Assembly: GCF_016863275.1 (NCBI RefSeq)
Contig: NZ_BOOO01000004.1
Coordinates: 434,001-498,000, forward strand
Reading direction: 5' to 3'
Source: Planotetraspora mira
Lineage (GTDB): Bacteria > Actinomycetota > Actinomycetes > Streptosporangiales > Streptosporangiaceae
Length of the DNA stretch: 64,000 nucleotides
Shown: piece after piece, positions 16,622 through 28,091 of the stretch
Position numbering within the stretch: the first letter of the stretch is position 1
How the letters are laid out: each line of letters starts with the position of its first letter
Program-made: the position numbers and the translations under genes
The notes under the pieces: generated by a model
Databases searched by the model: none
The model's input: the letters and a program-made list of their open reading frames with translations, nothing else
What the model was told of the DNA's origin: nothing

Positions 16622-19504
16622 TCAGCTGCAGCCGCTGGTGCTGCCGCAACCCTCGCAGACGTAGCAGCTTCCCGCAGGCCGCATCTTCGTCCCGCAGGTC
16701 ATGCACAGCGGGGCGTCCGCCGTACGGCCCGCGTGGCTCTCCAGCGACGGGATGAGCTCGAGTTCCGGACGTGAGGCGGGCGGGGTGACGGCCACGGCCT
16801 TGCCCTCAGCCGCCTTGCCCTCGATCGGCTTCTCCTCGATCGGCGCCGACTGGGCCAGCGCGGCGGTGTCCACGACGTCCTGCAGCGCGGCCGGGTCCTC
16901 ACCGCGTGCCTGAGCCGTACGCTCGGCGGCCGAGTAGATGCCGAGCGCCGCGCGGTCCTCGTACGGCAGGTAGTCGAGGGCCAGCCGCCGGAAGATGTAG
17001 TCCATGACGGACTGCGCCATCCGGACGTCCGGGTCGTCGGTCATCCCGGCCGGCTCGAACCGCATGTTGACGAACTTCTGGACGTAGGTGTCCAGCGGCA
17101 CGCCGTACTGCAGGCCGATCGAGATGGCCACGGAGAACGCGTCCATGACGCCGGCGAGAGTGGATCCCTGCTTCGACATCTTGAGGAAGACCTCACCGAC
17201 GCCGTCGTCGGGGTAGGAGGACGCCGTCATGTAGCCCTTGGCGCCGCCGACCGTGAAGCGCGTGGTCAGACTCGGCCGCTGGTTCGGCATCCGGCGGCGC
17301 GTCGGCCGCGGCACCTCGATGACCTGGACGGCGGGCGTCTCGGCCTGCGCCTCTTCCGCGGGCTTCTTGGCCACGGAGAGCGGCTGGCCCACCTTGCAGT
17401 TGTCGCGGTAGACGGCCAGCGCCTTCAGGCCGAGCTTCCAGCCCTGCTGGTAGACCTGCTCGATGTCGTCGATCGTGGCCGACTCCGGCAGGTTGACCGT
17501 CTTGGAGATCGCGCCGGACAGGAACGGCTGGGTGGCCGCCATCATCCGGACGTGTCCCATCGGGGCGATGGCCCGCTCACCCATCGCGCAGTCGAACACC
17601 TCGTAGTGCTCGGGCCGCAGACCGGGGGCGTCGACCACGTGACTGTGCTCGCCGATGTACTCGACGATCGCCTCGACCTGCTCCTCCTGGTAGCCGAGCT
17701 GCCGCAGGGCCCGCGGGATGGTCTGGTTGACGATCTGCATGGAGCCGCCGCCGACGAGCTTCTTGAACTTGACCAGAGCCAGGTCGGGCTCGATGCCGGT
17801 GGTGTCGCAGTCCATCATCAGGCCGATGGTGCCGGTCGGCGCGAGGAGCGAGGCCTGGGCGTTGCGGTAGCCGTGCTTCTCACCGAGCTTGAGGCACTCC
17901 TGCCACTGCCGGGTCGCCTCGGCGTGGATGGCCCCGTCGATCGCGTCGATCGTGCGGAGGTCGTCGTTGGCCGCCGCGTGCTTGCGCATGACCCGCTTGT
18001 GCGGCTCGGCGTTGCGCTGGTAGCCGTCGTACGGTCCGACGATCGCGGCCAGTTCGGCCGAGCGGCGGTAGGAGGTGCCGGTCATCAGCGAAGTGATCGC
18101 TCCGGCGATGGCCCGCCCGCCGTCGGAGTCGTAGGCGTGGCCGGTGGCCATGAGCAGCGCGCCGAGGTTGGCGTAGCCGATCCCGAGCTGGCGGTACGCG
18201 CGGGTCGTCTCACCGATCTTCTCGGTCGGGAAGTCCGCGAAGGTGATCGAGATGTCCATCGCGGTGATGATCAGCTCGGTCAGCTTGACGAAGTTCGGCA
18301 CGTCGAAGGTGTCGTCGTCGCGCAGGAACTTCAGCAGGTTGATCGACGCGAGGTTGCAGGACGAGTTGTCCAGGTGGAGGTACTCCGAGCACGGGTTGCT
18401 GGCGGTGATGCGCCCGGTCTCCGGGCAGGTGTGCCAGTCGTTGATCGTGTCGTCGTACTGCAGGCCGGGGTCGGCGCACTCCCAGGCGGCCTTGGCCATC
18501 TTGCGGAAGAGCGACTTCGCGTCGACCTCCTCGATGACCTCGCCGGTCAGTCGCGCCCGCAGGCCGAACTTGCCGCCGGCCTCGAGGACGCGCATGAACT
18601 CGTCGGAGACGCGGACCGAGTTGTTGGCGTTCTGGTACTGCACGGACACGATGTCCTTGCCGCCCAGGTCCATGTCGAACCCGGCGTCGCGCAGGGCGCG
18701 GATCTTGTCCTCTTCGCGCGCCTTGGTCTCGATGAACTCCTCGATGTCGGGGTGGTCGACGTCGAGCACGACCATCTTGGCGGCCCGGCGGGTCGCACCG
18801 CCCGACTTGATCGTCCCGGCCGAGGCGTCGGCGCCGCGCATGAAGGAGACGGGGCCGCTGGCCGTGCCACCGCTGGACAGCAGTTCCTTGGACGAGCGGA
18901 TGCGGGACAGGTTGATGCCCGAGCCGGAACCGCCCTTGAAGATCACACCCTCTTCCTTGTACCAGTCGAGGATCGCTTCCATGGTGTCGTCCACGGCGAG
19001 GATGAAACAGGCCGACACCTGCTGCGGAGACAGCGTGCCGACGTTGAACCAAACGGGCGAGTTGAAGCTGAAGATCTGGTGGATCAACGAGTGCTTGAGC
19101 TCGTGGTCGAAGATCTCGGCGTCCTCTTCGGTGGCGAAGTAGCCGTGCTCCACGCCGGTCTTGGTGTAGACGCCCACCACCCGGTCGACGAGTTGCTTCA
19201 GGCTCCACTCGCGTTGCGGCGTGCCGACGGCACCCCGGAAGTACTTCGTCGTCACGATGTTGGCGGCGTTCACGGACCAGAACTCAGGGAACTCGACGCC
19301 GTGCTGTTCGAAGTTGACCGAGCCGTCGCGCCAGTTCGTCATCACGACGTCGCGGCGCTCCCAGCGGACCTCGTCGTAGGGATGAACCCCCGGGGTGGTG
19401 AAGATGCGCTTCATCTTGAGGCCCTTGCGCGGACGCCTGCCCCCACGGCCTCCGCCGGCCGTCCCCCCGGTCCCCGTCGCGGTGCCGTTCACGATCTCCG
19501 TCAT
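16622..19504 (-). CDS. nrdJ: Vitamin B12-dependent (class II) ribonucleoside-diphosphate reductase
   Basis: A 960-residue adenosylcobalamin-dependent ribonucleotide reductase. The start is ATG 19504, which has an AAGGGGGAAG ribosome site. The ten-stranded barrel shows SACFILAVDDTMEAI, GSGSGINLSRIRSS and ASNPCSEYLHLDNSSCNLAS with active-site Cys residues. The C-terminal tail carries the redox Cys cluster CMTCGTKMRPAGSCYVCEGC and ends SGCS. It makes deoxyribonucleotides with or without oxygen. nrdR is 99 bases upstream in the same direction, so the pair is an operon controlled through the NrdR boxes at 20095-20141. Confidence 0.97.
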   Translation of the reverse strand: MTEIVNGTATGTGGTAGGGRGGRRPRKGLKMKRIFTTPGVHPYDEVRWERRDVVMTNWRDGSVNFEQHGVEFPEFWSVNAANIVTTKYFRGAVGTPQREWSLKQLVDRVVGVYTKTGVEHGYFATEEDAEIFDHELKHSLIHQIFSFNSPVWFNVGTLSPQQVSACFILAVDDTMEAILDWYKEEGVIFKGGSGSGINLSRIRSSKELLSSGGTASGPVSFMRGADASAGTIKSGGATRRAAKMVVLDVDHPDIEEFIETKAREEDKIRALRDAGFDMDLGGKDIVSVQYQNANNSVRVSDEFMRVLEAGGKFGLRARLTGEVIEEVDAKSLFRKMAKAAWECADPGLQYDDTINDWHTCPETGRITASNPCSEYLHLDNSSCNLASINLLKFLRDDDTFDVPNFVKLTELIITAMDISITFADFPTEKIGETTRAYRQLGIGYANLGALLMATGHAYDSDGGRAIAGAITSLMTGTSYRRSAELAAIVGPYDGYQRNAEPHKRVMRKHAAANDDLRTIDAIDGAIHAEATRQWQECLKLGEKHGYRNAQASLLAPTGTIGLMMDCDTTGIEPDLALVKFKKLVGGGSMQIVNQTIPRALRQLGYQEEQVEAIVEYIGEHSHVVDAPGLRPEHYEVFDCAMGERAIAPMGHVRMMAATQPFLSGAISKTVNLPESATIDDIEQVYQQGWKLGLKALAVYRDNCKVGQPLSVAKKPAEEAQAETPAVQVIEVPRPTRRRMPNQRPSLTTRFTVGGAKGYMTASSYPDDGVGEVFLKMSKQGSTLAGVMDAFSVAISIGLQYGVPLDTYVQKFVNMRFEPAGMTDDPDVRMAQSVMDYIFRRLALDYLPYEDRAALGIYSAAERTAQARGEDPAALQDVVDTAALAQSAPIEEKPIEGKAAEGKAVAVTPPASRPELELIPSLESHAGRTADAPLCMTCGTKMRPAGSCYVCEGCGSTSGCS

Positions 19505-19603
19505 GACTTCCCCCTTCAAGGGCCCGGTGGGAGCCCCTTGTCGGACCACATGTTCTATAACCACACCGACGTGCCGGCCGGTACCCGGCACGGGGGCGGG
19601 CTG

Positions 19604-20065
19604 CTACTGATCGGCCGGGGCCCGAGCCACCCTGAGCTGCTCGATCTCGGCCTCGAAGTCGGCCAGCGTCTCGAAGCCCCGGTACACCGAGGCGAATCGC
19701 AGGTAGGCGACCTCGTCGAGATCCCGCAGCGGGCCCAGGATGGCGAGACCGACCTCATGAGAGGCGATCTCCGCCGATCCGGTGCCCCGGATGGTCTCCT
19801 CCACACGCTGCCCCAGTTGCGCGAGCGAGTCCTCGCTGACCGGCCGGCCCTGACAGGCCCGCCGGACACCGGCGATGACCTTGTCTCGGGAGAACGGCTC
19901 GGTCACGCCGCTGCGCTTGCTCACCATGAGGAGCACGGTCTCCTGGGTGGTGAACCTGCGTCCGCATTCGGAGCAGGTCCGCCTGCGGCGGATCGCCGCC
20001 CCGTCCTCGGTCGACCGGCTGTCCACGACTCGCGTGTCCGGATGACGACAGAACGGACAGTACAT
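19604..20065 (-). CDS. nrdR: Transcriptional repressor NrdR
   Basis: A 153-residue repressor of ribonucleotide reductase genes. The zinc ribbon uses Cys3, Cys6, Cys31 and Cys34 ([14 protein letters not shown]). The ATP-cone domain at about 46-136 senses the ATP/dATP balance ([20 protein letters not shown]). It begins the nrdR-nrdJ operon, and its own leader contains two NrdR-box palindromes, so autoregulation is expected. Length and order match the Streptomyces nrdRJ arrangement. Confidence 0.97.
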   Translation of the reverse strand: MYCPFCRHPDTRVVDSRSTEDGAAIRRRRTCSECGRRFTTQETVLLMVSKRSGVTEPFSRDKVIAGVRRACQGRPVSEDSLAQLGQRVEETIRGTGSAEIASHEVGLAILGPLRDLDEVAYLRFASVYRGFETLADFEAEIEQLRVARAPADQ

Positions 20066-20094
20066 GTCATCACCTCCCGGGACCGCACACCGTA

Positions 20095-20141
20095 ACCACT
20101 AGGTGTGGTGAACTTACATCGGTGTGACTACTAGATGTTGT
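20095..20141. promoter_or_regulatory. Two NrdR boxes upstream of nrdR-nrdJ
   Basis: Two 15-base sites of one pattern, ACCACTAGGTGTGGT (20095-20109) and ACTACTAGATGTTGT (20127-20141), lie 32 bases apart, three helical turns. They match the AC-x-ACW...WGT type of NrdR box in sequence, number and spacing, and sit directly in front of nrdR. Confidence 0.82.
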
Positions 20142-20252
20142 GGTCCAACCGTAGAAGTGCCCGACCATGAACGCAAGTCGACCCGCCCCGCCACACCGAA
20201 GTCGCTGTTCAGCCCGCGTGTCACAGGAGTATCCCCGCGCGTCACGGAAGGT

Positions 20253-21146
20253 TCAGCGCGGCATCCCGCTCGGGACGTACAGCCGGGTGCCCGGCTGGAT
20301 GAGCGAGCCGGACAGGCCGTTGAGGTTCATGATCTGGCGGACCATCGGAGCCGGATCGCCACCGTCACCCACCGCGCTCGCGATCTTCCACAGCGTGTCG
20401 CCCCGCTGGACGTCCACGTACGGCAGGCCGTCATGGGCGGGAGACGCGGGGCCGGTCGAAGCGGTCACCGCGGCGAGAGTACCCAACCACAGGACTCCGA
20501 GAGCCAGCATCGTGACGACCGTGACCAAGACCACCTTGCCCCGCCGGGTCAGCCGCAGCGGCGGGTCGGACCGGCGCACGCCAGTGCGGGGGTGTACCCC
20601 GGGGCGGGAGGCGTTCGCAGGGCCGGGGACACGCGCGACGGCGCGGGAGCGCGCTCCGGGACGGGAGGCGTTCGGCGGGCCAGGGACACGCGCGACGGCG
20701 CGGGGGTGGGCCCCGGGGCGGGAGGCACCTTCGGGCGCCGGCGTCGCGCGCGCGGCATCGGCGGGGCCAGGCACCGTGCCCCCCCGTGCCACCGTGCCGT
20801 CCACACGGGGGCGGCCACCGAGCACTCCGGCGCCGATGTCGATCACGGGCCCAGCGCCGGCGCCGGTGTCGGTCTCTGCGCCGACCCCGGAGCGGGGCGG
20901 CCCACCGCGCGGACGCGCCGTCTGTCGTCTGGAACGCGACGCCGGCCGGACGAACTCCCGCACATTACTCGGAAGCTCCGGCCGGGCATGCGCACGGGCG
21001 TCAGGGGAACCGTGCATATCGGTGGCACCCTCACGGATTTCGCAAGCGTGTTCCCGAGTGCCGCGGACCCGTTCACGGGTCTCGCGAGGCCGTGAAACGT
21101 CAGAACTAATACGGACAATACGGGGGACGTTGGGCTCCGGCCTCAT
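20253..21146 (-). CDS. Membrane-anchored LysM protein, ChiZ/DivS-like SOS cell-division suppressor (probable)
   Basis: A 297-residue protein. Residues 1-203 are a basic, Pro/Arg-rich cytoplasmic region holding about two and a half copies of a 19-residue repeat (ASRPGAHPRAVARVPGPPN type, 141-190). One membrane helix spans 204-230. A LysM peptidoglycan-binding domain (242-292, YVDVQRGDTLWKIASAVG) is outside. The gene is divergent from lexA and next to nrdR, exactly the position of Mycobacterium tuberculosis Rv2719c (ChiZ), a LysM protein that is SOS-induced and blocks division. The LexA boxes at 21223-21290 support the same role here. Function is inferred from position and architecture. Confidence 0.85.
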   Translation of the reverse strand: MRPEPNVPRIVRISSDVSRPRETRERVRGTREHACEIREGATDMHGSPDARAHARPELPSNVREFVRPASRSRRQTARPRGGPPRSGVGAETDTGAGAGPVIDIGAGVLGGRPRVDGTVARGGTVPGPADAARATPAPEGASRPGAHPRAVARVPGPPNASRPGARSRAVARVPGPANASRPGVHPRTGVRRSDPPLRLTRRGKVVLVTVVTMLALGVLWLGTLAAVTASTGPASPAHDGLPYVDVQRGDTLWKIASAVGDGGDPAPMVRQIMNLNGLSGSLIQPGTRLYVPSGMPR

Positions 21147-21222
21147 GACTGCCTCCCTTAACTGTTCCTGAGCTGCGTGGACACAGTTGAAAAGAAGATC
21201 GGAAAATCGAACACGATGTCGA

Positions 21223-21290
21223 TCGAACTCCCGTACGATGTTGTACACCACGGCACCGACGATTTCGAGGACTATCGAACAATTGTTTGA
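21223..21290. promoter_or_regulatory. Two LexA (SOS) boxes between the LysM gene and lexA
   Basis: TCGAACTCCCGTACGA (21223-21238) and TCGAACAATTGTTTGA (21275-21290) each differ by one base from the actinobacterial SOS box TCGAAC-N4-GTTCGA. They are 52 bases apart, five helical turns, in the 211-base divergent region. One would serve lexA autoregulation and the other the LysM gene. Confidence 0.85.
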
Positions 21291-21357
21291 TATTGATCTT
21301 GAATCGAGGTACCGTCGCTCTGTGCGACTTGAGGAACACGGATTGAGAGGTGGCATC

Positions 21358-22071
21358 GTGAGCGACCGAATTGAGCAGGCGGAAAGTGTCAGCGATCTCG
21401 CGGTTCGCAGGCGTGACTCGCTTGGTCTCACCCCGAGGCAGCGCAAGATCCTTGAGGTGATCCGCGACTCGGTCCAGCAGCGGGGCTACCCGCCGTCCAT
21501 GCGGGAGATCGGTGAGGCGGTCCAGCTGACCAGCACCTCGAGTGTGTCCCACCAGCTGACGGCACTTCAGCGCAAGGGCTACCTGCGGCGCGACCCGCAC
21601 CGGCCCCGGGCGCTCGAGGTCCGGCTGCCGGGTGAGCCGGTTTTGTGGGTGGATCCCGACGCGTCGGAGGATGAGGAGGCCGGGTTCAACCGGCCCACGG
21701 CGGCCTACGTGCCGCTGGTCGGCCGCATCGCCGCCGGTGGGCCGATCCTGGCCGAGCAGAGCATCGAAGACGTCTTCGCGCTGCCCAAGCAACTCGTGGG
21801 CGAGGGCACACTGTTCCTGCTGCAGGTCACCGGCGACTCGATGATCGAGGCGGCGATCGCCGACGGCGACTGGGTGGTCGTCCGGCAGCAGCCGGTGGCG
21901 GACAACGGCGACATCGTGGCGGCCATGATCGACGGCGAGGCCACGGTCAAGACGTTCAAGCGCAAGGACGGGCACGTGTGGCTGGTGCCGCACAACCCGA
22001 GCTACGAGCCGATCCCCGGCGACGAGGCGACCGTGCTCGGCAAGGTCACCGCGGTCCTGCGCAAGCTCTAG
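21358..22071 (+). CDS. lexA: LexA repressor (SOS regulator)
   Basis: A 237-residue LexA. The start is GTG 21358 with a GAGAGG ribosome site; open frame upstream covers the promoter. The winged helix is at 24-90 ([20 protein letters not shown], then [10 protein letters not shown]). The self-cleavage site Ala126-Gly127 is in GRIAAGGP, the nucleophile is Ser161 (GDSM) and the general base Lys198 (ATVKTF). RecA filaments on damaged DNA trigger its autoproteolysis and induce SOS genes. It probably represses itself and the divergent LysM gene through the two boxes upstream. Confidence 0.97.
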   Translation: MSDRIEQAESVSDLAVRRRDSLGLTPRQRKILEVIRDSVQQRGYPPSMREIGEAVQLTSTSSVSHQLTALQRKGYLRRDPHRPRALEVRLPGEPVLWVDPDASEDEEAGFNRPTAAYVPLVGRIAAGGPILAEQSIEDVFALPKQLVGEGTLFLLQVTGDSMIEAAIADGDWVVVRQQPVADNGDIVAAMIDGEATVKTFKRKDGHVWLVPHNPSYEPIPGDEATVLGKVTAVLRKL

Positions 22072-22160
22072 AGAGGCACCTGCGCTCCGCGGCGTCGGTC
22101 GGCACTGCGGAGCGACGGGTCCGCCCTTGCGCCCAGAACCGGTGCAAATAGGGTGAGGGC

Positions 22161-23261
22161 GTGCTCAACGATCTCGACTCCCTCACTCTTGAAGACGCTC
22201 GTATCCGCGACGGGATCAAATGGGCGTCCACTCCGCCCGGCGTGATCCCGGCCTGGGTCGCGGACATGGACTTTCCCGTGCCCGACGCGGTGCGGGAGGC
22301 CGTCATCAGGCGCGTCGAGACCGACCTGGGCTACCCGACGTGGGTGGACGATGCCCACGTTCCTCCGCTCGCCGAGGCGTTCGCCGAGCGCATGGCGGAC
22401 AGGTACCGCTGGCAGCTCGATCCCGGCCACGTCTGGTCGTTCACGGACATCGCCCAGGCGCTTCAAGTGGTGCTGCGGCTGACCACCCGGCCCGGAGACG
22501 CCGTGGCGATGCACGTGCCGGCCTACGACCCCTTCTTCGGGACGCTCCAGGCCATGGGCCTGCGGCTGCTGCCCATCCCGATCGGGCCCGACGGCCGGTT
22601 CGAGATGCCGGACGAGCCCGCTCCCGTGGTCCTCCTGGTCAACCCCCAGAATCCGACGGGCCGCTCGTTCACCCGTGCGGAGCTGGCGGAGGTCGCCGAA
22701 TACGCCGAGCGGCATGACGCCCTGGTGATCTCCGACGAGATCCACGCCGAGCTCGTCTACGCTCCGGCGGTGCACATCCCCTTCGCCACGATTCTCCCGA
22801 CGCGCACCGTCACGCTCACATCGGCGAGCAAGGCCTTCAACATGGGGGGCCTGCACTGTTCCGTCGCCCATGTCGGGGCCGCGGCCGTACGTGACGCGCT
22901 GGCCGAGGAGCCACCGAACATCTACGGCTCGCCGAGCGTGCTGGGCGTCGACGTCACGATCGCGGCCTGGAGGCACGGTGACGCGTGGCAGCGTGAAGTG
23001 CTCACGATCCTGGACCGCAACCGGGAGCTGATCGCCAAGCGGCTGACACCCAAGGTCGGCTATCGGGTCCCTGAGGCCACCTACCTCGCGTGGCTGGACT
23101 TCGGCATCACTGACGCCGCCGCGTTCGTCGAGCGGGAGGCACAGGTGCGGCTCAACCCCGGTCCGATATACGGCGGCGCCGACACACACGCCCGCCTCAA
23201 CTTCGCCACCTCGGGTCCCATCCTCGAGGAGATGCTCTCCCGCATCACGCGAGCACTCTGA
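22161..23261 (+). CDS. MalY/PatB-type PLP-dependent C-S lyase (cystathionine beta-lyase)
   Basis: A 366-residue fold-type I PLP enzyme starting at GTG. The opening GIKWASTPPGVIPAWVADMD is the hallmark of the MalY/PatB group rather than of ordinary aminotransferases. Substrate-binding NPQNPTG is at 161-167, Asp192 in ISDEIHAELVY pairs with the pyridine nitrogen, and the Schiff-base Lys224 is in SASKAFNMGG. Members cleave cystathionine or cysteine conjugates to homocysteine or thiols, pyruvate and ammonia. It follows lexA by 89 bases but has its own start region and ends at a strong terminator. Confidence 0.91.
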   Translation: MLNDLDSLTLEDARIRDGIKWASTPPGVIPAWVADMDFPVPDAVREAVIRRVETDLGYPTWVDDAHVPPLAEAFAERMADRYRWQLDPGHVWSFTDIAQALQVVLRLTTRPGDAVAMHVPAYDPFFGTLQAMGLRLLPIPIGPDGRFEMPDEPAPVVLLVNPQNPTGRSFTRAELAEVAEYAERHDALVISDEIHAELVYAPAVHIPFATILPTRTVTLTSASKAFNMGGLHCSVAHVGAAAVRDALAEEPPNIYGSPSVLGVDVTIAAWRHGDAWQREVLTILDRNRELIAKRLTPKVGYRVPEATYLAWLDFGITDAAAFVEREAQVRLNPGPIYGGADTHARLNFATSGPILEEMLSRITRAL

Positions 23262-23340
23262 CCAGTCGGCCGCCGGGCGCCGTCGCGTCCGGCGGCACGG
23301 CGGCCGTCAACGGCCGTGTCCGGCGGCACGGCGACGGCTG

Positions 23341-23386
23341 CGGCCGTCGACGCTCTCATCGCCGATACGGCGAGCGTCGACGGCCG
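23341..23386. terminator. Large hairpin terminator between beta-lyase gene and leuS
   Basis: A perfect 15-bp inverted repeat, CGGCCGTCGACGCTC (23341-23355) with its complement at 23372-23386, encloses a 16-base loop. It lies between convergent genes. Just before it, a 16-bp direct repeat (GTCCGGCGGCACGGCG at 23287 and 23318) adds further GC-rich structure. Confidence 0.75.
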
Positions 23387-23402
23387 CCCCGTAGCCCGAG
23401 TG

Positions 23403-25871
<2,469 letters not shown>

Positions 25872-26146
25872 TCCTCGCCAGGCGGCTGATCACTGATGAT
25901 GAAGACGCCTGCTCATGACGGAGCCCCCCGCTCCACACGAGGGGCAGCCTGCGTTTCCGCATATCGTGCCGACATCGGAACAGCTGCCTGATAAGCAGGG
26001 TCGCGACACGCGAGTCCAGCGTAGCGCAGACGACAAGGCGGTCGCCGACGGATATTCGGGGGCTGACGGTGTCAGTCAACCCACGATGCCTGATGGAGAC
26101 AGATCCGTAGTGACCTCTTATGTCCCTTTAGTCTACTGTCTTCGCT

Positions 26147-28078
26147 GTGGCTGACCCATTCCCGGACCTGCCCATGCAGGATCCGCCAACCGATCCCACA
26201 GGGGAGCAGTTTCGTGGGGCATTCTCCAGTTTCGCTGCGGCACCCCCCACGGCGCATGAGAACATGCCAGGCACCCCCAATCCGGGCATGAATTCGGGAG
26301 GTAGCGTGCCCTCGGACCGCAATGAGCCACACCGGTCGAACGCCTGGCCGGAGATTCCACCGGCGTGGCCAGAGGTACCCGGCACCTCCCCCTCGTTCAC
26401 CGACCCCGTGCCACCGTTCGGTGAGAACGGCCCTGCGACCGCGGCGATGCCCCCCATTCCCGCCGCGCCCGACGCCTCCTACCCCCGGCACTCCTCCCCG
26501 GCGCCCACGCCCGGCTGGGGCCCGTCGGACACCCCCGAATCGCGCTGGTCCGGGTCCGGCGGCTCCGACACCGCATGGTCGTCGCAGCAGCAGAGGAGCA
26601 CGGAAGTACGGTCGCCGTTCACCCCGGTCACCAACCCCGTGCCCGGCACGGAACCCTCGGACATCGCGTGGTCGCCGTCCAACCCCTTCGACCCCAGGCC
26701 CGCCTCCACCGGGCCTTTCGAGGCCTCCCGGGCGACACCGCCGGGGCCCTTCGACTCCCTCCGGCCCGGTCCGGCGCCGTCGGAGCCCTCGGAGCCCGCC
26801 TGGTCCCAGCCGGGCCAGGGCGACACCGGCTCGTGGTCCCAGCCGATCCAGAGCGACACCCCCTCGTGGTCCCAGCCAGGCCAAGGCGACACCGGCTCGT
26901 GGTCCCAGCCGGGCCAGGGCGACACCGCGTCATGGCCCGCGCCCGCCGCCGCGTCCGCACCGTCCGCGCCTGCGCCCGCCACACCGGCATGGTCGACTCC
27001 CGCGCCCTCCTCACCCACTGAGACCCCCTGGGGCGCGACCGGGGCCGGTGGCACGGACACGGCCTGGCCCGCGAACGGAGCGGGAGGCTCCGACACGGCA
27101 TGGGGCGCCGCGCCCACCCAGGCAGGCCCCCAGGCCGGCCCGCAGGCGAGCCCTCCTTGGCCCGGACCGCCCGCCGACGTCACGCAGCAGGCTTCCCCCG
27201 CCGGCCCCAGGGGCGAGGATCCGTACAAGCCGTTCGTGACGGCAGGGCAGATCAGCGGACCCAAGACCCCCCCGGCACACCGGCAGCAGGAGTTGTGGGA
27301 CACGGTCTTCGGGGACAGCTCGCAGACGATGGACGACTACGACGACGAGCGCGGCCGTCCCGTCTGGATCTTCGCGCTGGTGACCACGGTGATCGTGGCG
27401 CTCATCGGCGCCCTGGTGTGGGCCTTCGTCGCGGGGCCGCTCAGCTCCGGCGACACCGAGAAGAGTTCCGCCCCGCCGGTGGATCCGACCCCGTCGTCCG
27501 CGGCCAAGCCGGTGGTGCTGTTCCCGGCCCTGGCGGCCTACAAGGGCACGCCTTCTCCCGTGAAGGGCACGGTGTCCGACGCGGACGCCGCCCTCTCACT
27601 GCCGCGGCTCCGCGGCCCGTGGAAGGTCGACACCAACGCGGCCTCCGTCCGCTCGAAGTACGGATTCTCGACGCGCCAGTACGTGCCCGCCGGGATGACG
27701 ACGCGCGGCAAGCCTGAGTTCGCCCAGGTGATGTCGGGCCCGTTGCCGGAGTCGCTGTCCGCGAAGTACACCACCCCGAGCAAGCTCTCCCCCGTGGTCG
27801 CCGCCGTGATGACCACCGCACGGCAGACGCTCTTCCCCAAGGGCAACACGGCCACGAAGGTCGCTTCCCAGCGCTACTCGCACAACGGCCTCACCGGCAT
27901 GCTCGTCACCTACAAGGTCACGGCCGACCACGAGAACACGACGGTCGCCGTGGCGGCGCTCAACACCGGCGGCGACCTGCCCGCGATCGTCTACGTGGCC
28001 GTCCCCGAACTCAAGGACGATCTGCTCCCCGACATCAACTCGGTCTTCAAGTCGACGCGCAAGCTCAAGGCGAGCTAG
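26147..28078 (+). CDS. Proline-rich membrane-anchored protein with extracytoplasmic C-terminal domain, unknown function
   Basis: A 643-residue protein starting at GTG. Residues 1-400 are disordered, rich in Pro, Ser, Gly and Trp, with four copies of an 11-residue unit (WSQPGQGDTGS type) at 219-262. One membrane helix lies near 408-430. A folded domain of about 200 residues follows outside, with YKGTPSPVKGT, a DAALSLPRLRGPW segment and a C-terminal VYVAVPELKDDLLPDINSVF. The last part resembles the end of the protein at 49777-50688, so both belong to one unnamed family. The layout recalls proteins that tether a sensor or cell-wall domain. No enzymatic motif is visible. Confidence 0.88.
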   Translation: MADPFPDLPMQDPPTDPTGEQFRGAFSSFAAAPPTAHENMPGTPNPGMNSGGSVPSDRNEPHRSNAWPEIPPAWPEVPGTSPSFTDPVPPFGENGPATAAMPPIPAAPDASYPRHSSPAPTPGWGPSDTPESRWSGSGGSDTAWSSQQQRSTEVRSPFTPVTNPVPGTEPSDIAWSPSNPFDPRPASTGPFEASRATPPGPFDSLRPGPAPSEPSEPAWSQPGQGDTGSWSQPIQSDTPSWSQPGQGDTGSWSQPGQGDTASWPAPAAASAPSAPAPATPAWSTPAPSSPTETPWGATGAGGTDTAWPANGAGGSDTAWGAAPTQAGPQAGPQASPPWPGPPADVTQQASPAGPRGEDPYKPFVTAGQISGPKTPPAHRQQELWDTVFGDSSQTMDDYDDERGRPVWIFALVTTVIVALIGALVWAFVAGPLSSGDTEKSSAPPVDPTPSSAAKPVVLFPALAAYKGTPSPVKGTVSDADAALSLPRLRGPWKVDTNAASVRSKYGFSTRQYVPAGMTTRGKPEFAQVMSGPLPESLSAKYTTPSKLSPVVAAVMTTARQTLFPKGNTATKVASQRYSHNGLTGMLVTYKVTADHENTTVAVAALNTGGDLPAIVYVAVPELKDDLLPDINSVFKSTRKLKAS

Positions 28079-28091
28079 TCGCCGGAGCCGT

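Noticed and set aside
19505-19603. Cobalamin riboswitch before nrdJ
   Set aside because: The 99-base gap to nrdR is too short and has no B12-box-like sequence. Control is explained by the NrdR boxes further upstream.
17552-20095. Long plus-strand open frame across nrdJ and nrdR
   Set aside because: It is antisense to two firmly identified genes, has low-complexity composition and matches no family.
25872-26146. T-box or leader attenuator for leuS
   Set aside because: I looked for the conserved T-box bulge sequence and an antiterminator on the minus strand and found none. The region has only minor GC-rich structure.
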